This document shows positions 24,299 through 30,748 of a DNA stretch of 30,748 nt, piece after piece. The translations under genes and the position numbers were made by a program. Origin of the DNA: Liolophura sinensis (Eukaryota > Mollusca > Polyplacophora > Chitonida > Chitonidae); the NCBI RefSeq assembly GCF_032854445.1, contig NW_027018403.1, positions 1 through 30,748 on the forward strand. The letters run 5' to 3'. Position 1 is the stretch's first letter, and the number at the start of each line of letters is the position of its first letter. Below the pieces are notes generated by a model. That model was not told where the DNA came from, made no database searches, and worked only from the letters and a program-made list of their open reading frames with translations.

Positions 24299-27200
24299 CT
24301 AATCCGACGTATTTTGTGACGAGAAATCGAATGGTGCAAACAGCGTTGCTCTCCGAGCAATACTTTTGGCTGTAGCCACAATTGAATCATCAATTATGTC
24401 AAAATCACGTGCCCCAGCAACGGCTCTTACTCCATGGAAACCAAGGAAATTTGCAATTTTTCAACACCTGGAGATGCCTGGCCCAATTGCGCATCTTTTG
24501 GCACCTTATTGATGTGGGTCAGTGTTCAATTGTACTTTTTACAGCAGACTGTATCAAGTACCTTGTGTTTTTTATATAAAAATGGTGTGGTTTTTCTACA
24601 TGTAGATAAAGACATTGAGTTTATCTTCGACTTAGAAGTAAGACATTTGCTGGGTGAGTTAAATGGGCTTGGCCCAAAGATTTGACGTCTTCTGGGCTAC
24701 CGAAGGGCACATAACTTATAATCAAAAGTTGAATATAGTAATGACCAGTCGCGATGGTACATAGTACATGTAGCCGATTTCAATTAGCAAAAGGACCAGG
24801 CAAAAATCCAAAAGTAAAAAAAATGCTCCAATCGTGCTGGTAAGAGGCTAATCCGACGTATTTTGTGACGAGGAAATCGAATGGTGCAAACCGCGCTGCT
24901 CTCCGACCAATACTTTTGGCTGTAGCCACAATTGAATCATCATTTATGTCAAAATCACGTGCCCAGCAACGGCTCTTACTCCATGGAAACCAAGGAAATT
25001 TGCAATTTTTCAACAGCTGGAGATGCCTGACCCAATTGCGCATCTTTTGGCACCTTATTGATGTGGGTCAGTGTTCAATTGTACTTTTTACAGCAGACTG
25101 TATCAAGTACCTTGTGGTTTTTATATAAAAATGGTGTGGTTTTTCTACATGTAGATAAGACATTGAGTTTATCTTCGACTTAGAAGTAAGGACATTTGCT
25201 GGGTGAGTTAAATGGGCCTTGGCCCAAAGATTTGACATCTTCTGGGCTACCGAAGGGCACATAACTTATAATCAAAAGATGAATATAGTAATGACCAGTC
25301 GCGATTGTACATAGTACATGTAGCCGATTTCAATTAGCAAAAGGACCAGGCAAATATCCAAAAGTGGAAAAAAATGTTCCAATGCTGCTGGTAAGAGGCT
25401 AATCCGACGTATTTTGTGACGAGAAATCGAATGGTGCAAACAGCGTTGCTCTCCGAGCAATACTTTTGGCTGTAGCCACAATTGAATCATCAATTATGTC
25501 AAAATCACGTGCCCAGCAACGGCTCTTACTCCATGGAAACCAAGGAAATTTGCAATTTTTCAACACCTGGAGATGCCTGGCCCAATTGCGCATCTTTTGG
25601 CACCTTATTGATGTGGGTCAGTGTTCAATTGTACTTTTTACAGCAGACTGTATCAAGTACCTTGTGTTTTTTATATAAAAATGGTGTGGGTTTTTCTACA
25701 TGTAGATAAAGACATTGAGTTTATCTTCGACTTAGAAGTAAGACATTTGCTGGGTGAGTTTAAATGGGGCTTGGCCCAAAGATTTGACGTCTTCTGGGCT
25801 ACCGAAGGGCACATAACTTATAATCAAAAGTTGAATATAGTAATGACCAGTCGCGATGGTAATAGTACATGTAGCCGATTTCAATTAGCAAAAGGACCAG
25901 GCAAAAATCCAAAAGTAAAAAAAAATGCTCCAATCGTGCTGGTAAGAGGGCTAATCCGACGTATTTTGTGACGAGAAATCGAATGGTGCAAACCGCGCTG
26001 CTCTCCGACCAATACTTTTGGCTGTAGCCACAATTGAATCATCATTTATGTCAAAATCACGTGCCCAGCAACGGCTCTTACTCCATGGAAACCAAGGAAA
26101 TTTGCAATTTTTCAACAGCTGGAGATGCCTGACCCAATTGCGCATCTTTTGGCACCTTATTGATGTGGGTCAGTGTTCAATTGTACTTTTTACAGCAGAC
26201 TGTATCAAGTACCTTGTGGTTTTTATATAAAAATGGTGTGGTTTTTCTACATGTAGATAAAGACATTGAGTTTATCTTCGACTTAGAAGTAAGACATTTG
26301 CTGGGTGAGTTAAATGGGCTTGGCCCAAAGATTTGACATCTTCTGGGCTACCGAAGGGGCACATAACTTATAATCAAAAGATGAATATAGTAATGACCAG
26401 TCCGCGATTGTACATAGTAACATGTAGCCGATTTCAATTAGCAAAAGGACCAGGCAAATATCCAAAAGTGGAAAAAAGTTCCAATGCTGCTGGTAAGAGG
26501 CTAATCCGACGTATTTTGTGACGAGAAATCGAATGGTGCAAACAGCGTTGCTCTCCGAGCAATACTTTTGGCTGTAGCCACAATTGAATCATCAATTATG
26601 TCAAAATCACGTGCCCAGCAACGGCTCTTACTCCATGGAAACCAAGGAAATTTGCAATTTTTCAACACCTGGAGATGCCTGGCCCAATTGCGCATCTTTT
26701 GGCACCTTATTGATGTGGGTCAGTGTTCAATTGTACTTTTTACAGCAGACTGTATCAAGTACCTTGTGTTTTTTATATAAAAATGGTGTGGTTTTTCTAC
26801 ATGTAGATAAAGACATTGAGTTTATCTTCGACTTAGAAGTAAGACATTTGCTGGGTGAGTTAAATGGGCTTGGCCCAAAGATTTGACGTCTTCTGGCTAC
26901 CGAAGGGCACATAACTTATAATCAAAAGTTGAATATAGTAATGACCAGTCGCGATGGTACATAGTACATGTAGCCGATTTCAATTAGCAAAAGGACCAGG
27001 CAAAAATCCAAAAGTAAAAAAATGCTCCAATCGTGCTGGTAAGAGGCTAATCCGACGTATTTTGTGACGAGAAATCGAATGGTGCAAACCGCGCTGCTCT
27101 CCGACCAATACTTTTGGCTGTAGCCACAATTGAATCATCATTTATGTCAAAATCACGTGCCCAGCAACGGCTCTTACTCCATGGAAACCAAGGAAATTGC

Positions 27201-27594
27201 AATTTTTCAACAGCTGGAGATGCCTTGACCCAATTGCGCATCTTTTGGCACCTTATTGATGTGGGTCAGTGTTCAATTGTACTTTTTACAGCAGACTGTA
27301 TCAAGTACCTTGGTGTTTTTTATATAAAAATGGTGTGGTTTTTCTTCATGTAGATAAAGAGATTAAGTTTATCTTCGACTTAGAAGTAAGACATTTGCTG
27401 GGTGAGTTAAATGGGCTTGGCCCAAAGATTTGACATCTTCTGGGCTACCGAAGGGCACATAACTTATAATCAAAAGTTGAATATAGTAATGACCAGTCGC
27501 GATTGTACATAGTACATGTAGCCGATTTCAATTAGCAAAAGGACCAGGCAAAAATCCAAAGTAAAAAAAATGCTCCAATCGTGCTGGTAAGAGG
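24299..27594. repeat. Dimer higher-order repeat, three copies
   Basis: Three consecutive dimers of about 1.1 kb lie at 24299-25398, 25399-26500 and 26501-27594. In each, the first unit is type B4 (caaacagcg, ccgagcaatac, caatta, cacctgg, gcctggccc, cttgtgtttt, gacgtcttc, aaaagttgaat, gatggtac, V cassette). The second is type C (ccgcgctgc, cgaccaatac, cattta, cagctgg). The second units of dimers 1 and 2 end with aaaagatgaat and caaatatcc. The third instead ends with aaaagttgaat, caaaaatcc and a V cassette, leading into the 27595 unit. Only one B4-C pair is present at the matching place in block R copy 1 (16630-17725), so this is a local amplification. From 24848 on, unit lengths vary again. 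Confidence 0.85.
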
Positions 27595-30215
27595 CTAATC
27601 CGACGTATTTTGTGACGAGAAATCGAATGGTGCAAACCGCGCTGCTCTCCGACCAATACTTTTGGTTGTAGCCACAATTGAATCATCATTTATGTCAAAA
27701 TCACGTGCCCAGCAACGGCTCTTACTCCATGGAAACCAAGGAAATTTGCAATTTTTCAACAGCTGGAGATGCCTGACCCAATTGCGCATCTTTTGGCACC
27801 TTATTGATGTGGGTCAGTGTTCAATTGTACTTTTTACAGCAGACTGTATCAAGTACCTTGTGTTTTTTATATAAAAATGGTGTGGTTTTTCTACATGTAG
27901 ATAAAGACATTGAGTTTATCTTCGACTTAGAAGTAAGACATTTGCTGGGTGAGTTAAATGGCTTGGCCCAAAGATTTGACATCTTCTGGGCTACCGAAGG
28001 GCACATAACTTATAATCAAAAGTTGAATATAGTAATGACCAGTCGCGATGGTACATAGTACATGTAGCCGATTTCAATTAGCAAAAGGACCAGGCAAAAA
28101 TCCAAAAGTAAAAAAAATGCTCCAATCGTGCTGGTAAGAGGCTAATCCGACGTATTTTGTGACGAGAAATCGAATGGTGCAAACCGCGTTGCCTCTCCGA
28201 CCAATACTTTTGGCTGTAGCCACAATTGAATTATCATTTATGTCAAAATCACGTGCCCAGCAACGGCTCTTACTCCATGGAAACCAAGGAAATTTGCAAT
28301 TTTTCAACAGCTGGAGATGCCTGACCCAATTGCGCATCTTTTGGCACCTTATTGATGTGGGTCAGTGTTCAATTGTACTTTTTACAGCAGACTGTATCAA
28401 GTACCTTGTGGTTTTTATATAAAAATGGTGTGGTTTTTCTACATGTAGATAAAGAGATTAAGTTTATCTTCGACTTAGAAGTAAGACATTTGCTGGGTGA
28501 GTTAAATGGGCTTGGCCCAAAGATTTGACATCTTCTGGGCTACCGAAGGGCACATAAACTTATAATCAAAAGATGAATATAGTAATGACCAGTCGCGATT
28601 GTACATAGTACATGTAGCCGATTTCAATTAGCAAAAGGACCAGGCAAATATCCAAAAGTGGAAAAAATGTTCCAATGCTGCTGGTAAGAGGCTAATCCGA
28701 CGTTATTTTGTGACGAGAAATCGAATGGTGCAAACTCGCGTTGCTCTCCGAGCAATACTTTTGGCTGTAGCCACAATTGAATCATCAATTATGTCAAAAT
28801 CACGTGCCCAGCAACGGCTCTTACTCCATGGAAACCAAGGAAATTTGCAATTTTTCAACAGCTGGAGATGCCTGACCCAATTGCGCATCTTTTGGCACCT
28901 TATTGATGTGGGTCAGTGTTCAATTGTACTTTTTACAGCAGACTGTATCAAGTACCTTGTGGTTTTTATATAAATATGGTGTGGTTTTTCTACATGTAGA
29001 TAAAGACATTGAGTTTATCTTCGACTTAGAAGTAAGACATTTGCTGGGTGAGTTAAATGGGCTTGGCCCAAAGATTTGACATCTTCTGGGCTACCGAAGT
29101 GGCACATAACTTATAATCAAAAGATGAATATAGTAATGACCAGTCGCGATTGTACATAGTACATGTAGCCGATTTCAATTAGCAAAAGGACCAGGCAAAT
29201 ATCCAAAGTGGAAAAAATGTTCCAATGCTGCTGGTAAGAGGCTAATCCGACGTATTTGTGACGAGAAATCGAATGGTGCAAACAGCGTTGCTCTCTGAGC
29301 AATACTTTTGGCTGTAGCCACAATTGAATCATCAATTATGTCAAAATCACGTGCCAGCAACGGCTCTTACTCCATGGAAACCAAGGAAATTTGCAATTTT
29401 TCAACAGCTGGAGATGCCTGACCCAATTGCGCATCTTTTGGCACCTTATTGATGTGGGTCAGTGTTCAATTGTACTTTTTACAGCTGACTGTATCAAGTA
29501 CCTTGTGTTTTTTATATAAAAATGGTGTGGTTTTTCTACATGTAGAATAAAGAGATTAAGTTTATCTTCGACTTAGAAGTAAGACATTTGCTGGGTGAGT
29601 TAAATGGGCTTGGCCAAAGATTTGACATCTTCTGGGCTACCGAAGGGCACATAACTTATAATCAAAAGTTTGAATATAGTAATGACCAGTCGCGATTGTA
29701 CATAGTACATGTAGCCGATTTCAATTAGCAAAAAGACCAGGAAAAAATCCAAAAGTGGAAAAAATGTTCCAATGCTGCTGGTAAGAGGCTAATCTGACGT
29801 ATTTTGTGACGAGAAATCGAATGGTGCAAACCGCGTTGCTCTCCGACCAATACTTTTGGCTGTAGCCACAATTGAATCATCATTTATGTCAAAATCACGT
29901 GCCCAGCAACGGCTCTTACTCCATGGAAACCAAGGAAATTTACAATTTTTCAACACCTGGAGATGCCTGACCCAATTGCGCATCTTTTGGCACCTTATTG
30001 ATGTGGGTCAGTGTTCAATTGTACTTTTTACAGCAGGACTGTATCAAGTACCTTGTGGTTTTTTATATAAAAATGGTGTGGTTTTTCTACATGTAGATAA
30101 AGACATTGAGTTTATCTTCGACTTAGAAGTAAGACATTTGCTGGGTGAGTTAAATGGGGCTTGGCCCAAAGATTTGACATCTTCTGGGCTACCGAAGGGC
30201 ACATAACTTATAATC
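27595..30215. repeat. Higher-order block R, copy 2, distal part
   Basis: The units at 27595, 28142, 28692, 29242 and 29789 match 17178, 17726, 18274, 18822 and 19370 in order. Shared rare markers are gaattatcattt (28142), gagcaatac after ccgcg (28692), ctctctgagc with acagctga and aaaaagaccagg (29242), and ctaatctgacg with tttacaat (29789). The offset is about 10.42 kb, or 19 units. The match ends near 30215, where this copy has aaaagatgaat while copy 1 has aaaagttgaat at about 19799. Several units carry scattered one-base indels (lengths 547, 550, 550, 547 and 551). Confidence 0.85.
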
Positions 30216-30339
30216 AAAAGATGAATATAGTAATGACCAGTCGCGATTGTACATAGTACATGTAGCCGATTTCAATTAGCAAAAGGACCAGGCAAATATC
30301 CAAAAGTGGAAAAAATGTTCCAATGCTGCTGGTAAGAGG

Positions 30340-30748
30340 CTAATCTGACGTATTTTGTGACGAGAAATCGAATGGTGCAAACAGCGTTGCTCTCCGAGCA
30401 ATACTTTTGGCTGTAGCCACAATTGAATCATCAATTATGTCAAAATCACGTGCCCAGCAACGGCTCTTACTCCATGGAAACCAAGGAAATTTGCAATTTT
30501 TCAACACCTGGAGATGCCTGGCCCAATTGCGCATCTTTTGGCACCTTATTGATGTGGGTCAGTGTTCAATTGTACTTTTTACAGCTGACTGTATCAAGTA
30601 CCTTGTGTTTTTTATATAAAAATGGTGTGGTTTTTCTACATGTAGATAAAGAGATTAAGTTTATCTTCGACTTAGAAGTAAGACATTTGCTGGGTGAGTT
30701 AAATGGGCTTGGCCCAAAGATTTGACGTCTTCTGGGCTACCGAAGGGC
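30340..30748. repeat. Partial satellite unit at right edge
   Basis: These are the first 409 bp of a further unit. It combines ctaatctgacg, caaacagcg, ccgagcaatac, caatta, cacctgg, gcctggccc, acagctgac, gagattaag and gacgtcttc: a B4-type unit with the acagctgac and gagattaag variants of the 29242 type. The window ends inside the unit, so the true end of the array is not seen. Confidence 0.93.

Larger units (their letters stand above)
1..30748. repeat. Satellite DNA array, 548-bp unit, about 56 head-to-tail copies
   Basis: The same sequence of about 548 bp recurs in direct orientation through the whole window with no interruption. The anchor ctaatcYgacg starts at 185, 731, 1281, 1829, 2379, 2926, 3480, 4025, 4580, 5125, 5669, 6215, 6764, 7313, then every 548 bp to 10601; then 11150 and every 548 bp to 20466; then 21013, 21561, 22109, 22656, 23203, 23751, 24299, 24848, 25399, 25951, 26501, 27047, 27595, 28142, 28692, 29242, 29789 and 30340. 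Units differ at a limited set of recurring sites plus scattered private changes, and are roughly 96-99% alike by eye. No unit is inverted and no foreign sequence is inserted. This is typical of a eukaryotic satellite; the family and organism are not recognised. No gene is present anywhere in the array. Confidence 0.98.

Noticed and set aside
25621-25971. A longer open frame of 116 residues spanning a unit junction
   Set aside because: It exists only because of local one-base insertions (tggtgtgggttttt, gagtttaaatgggg, missing c in ggtaatagt) in the indel-rich right zone. The one at 29856-30206 has the same cause.
1-30748. CRISPR array or bacterial repeat region
   Set aside because: The repeats are 548 bp with no unique spacers between them, and no bacterial genes are present.
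1-30748. Transposon or retroelement origin of the array
   Set aside because: No terminal inverted repeats, LTRs, target-site duplications, poly(A) tail or transposase/reverse transcriptase motifs are visible in the unit. A decayed origin cannot be excluded without a database search.

Overview
The window is one uninterrupted satellite DNA array. A unit of about 548 bp (about 40% G+C, counted over 540 bases of the unit starting at 11698) is repeated head to tail from the first base to the last. There are 55 complete units counted from a fixed anchor (the c of the ctaatcYgacg motif), plus a 184-bp partial unit on the left and a 409-bp partial unit on the right, or about 56 copies. I find no unique flanking DNA, protein-coding gene, RNA gene, transposon or prokaryotic feature. 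The short open frames that recur in every unit are by-products of the repeat: the bases that vary between units mostly change amino acids on both strands, and 548 is not a multiple of 3.

A long array of near-identical units of several hundred bp, with higher-order structure, points to a eukaryotic heterochromatic, centromeric or subtelomeric satellite, read by long-read sequencing. I do not recognise the family and cannot name the organism. CpG is only mildly depleted (about 15 per unit).

Layout, using about 14 diagnostic sites per unit. Two haplotype families dominate. Family A carries aaaagttgaat, caaaaatcc, cgaccaatac and atcatcattta. Family B carries aaaagatgaat, caaatatcc, cgagcaatac and atcatcaatta. 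The left half (1 to about 15.4 kb) is mostly A, and the right half is B or an A/B alternation. A block at 185-4880 recurs at 6215-11450 with one extra unit. An eight-unit block at 15534-19795 recurs in the same order at 23203-24847 plus 27595-30215. Five extra units lie inside that second copy, largely a three-fold amplified dimer (24299-27594). Just upstream lies a duplicated trimer (21013-24298). The array is therefore a layered record of unequal exchange at monomer, dimer, trimer and multi-kb scale.

Unit length is almost perfectly 548 in the centre (7313-24298) but varies from 544 to 555 in roughly the outer 6 kb on each side, mostly through single-base indels. That looks more like lower consensus quality near contig or read ends than like biology.

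Each unit also carries short dyad motifs: a 14-bp A/T palindrome containing a TATA-like core, two TACATGTA palindromes, a CACGTG, and a short GC hairpin. They are real in the sequence, but any function is hypothetical.
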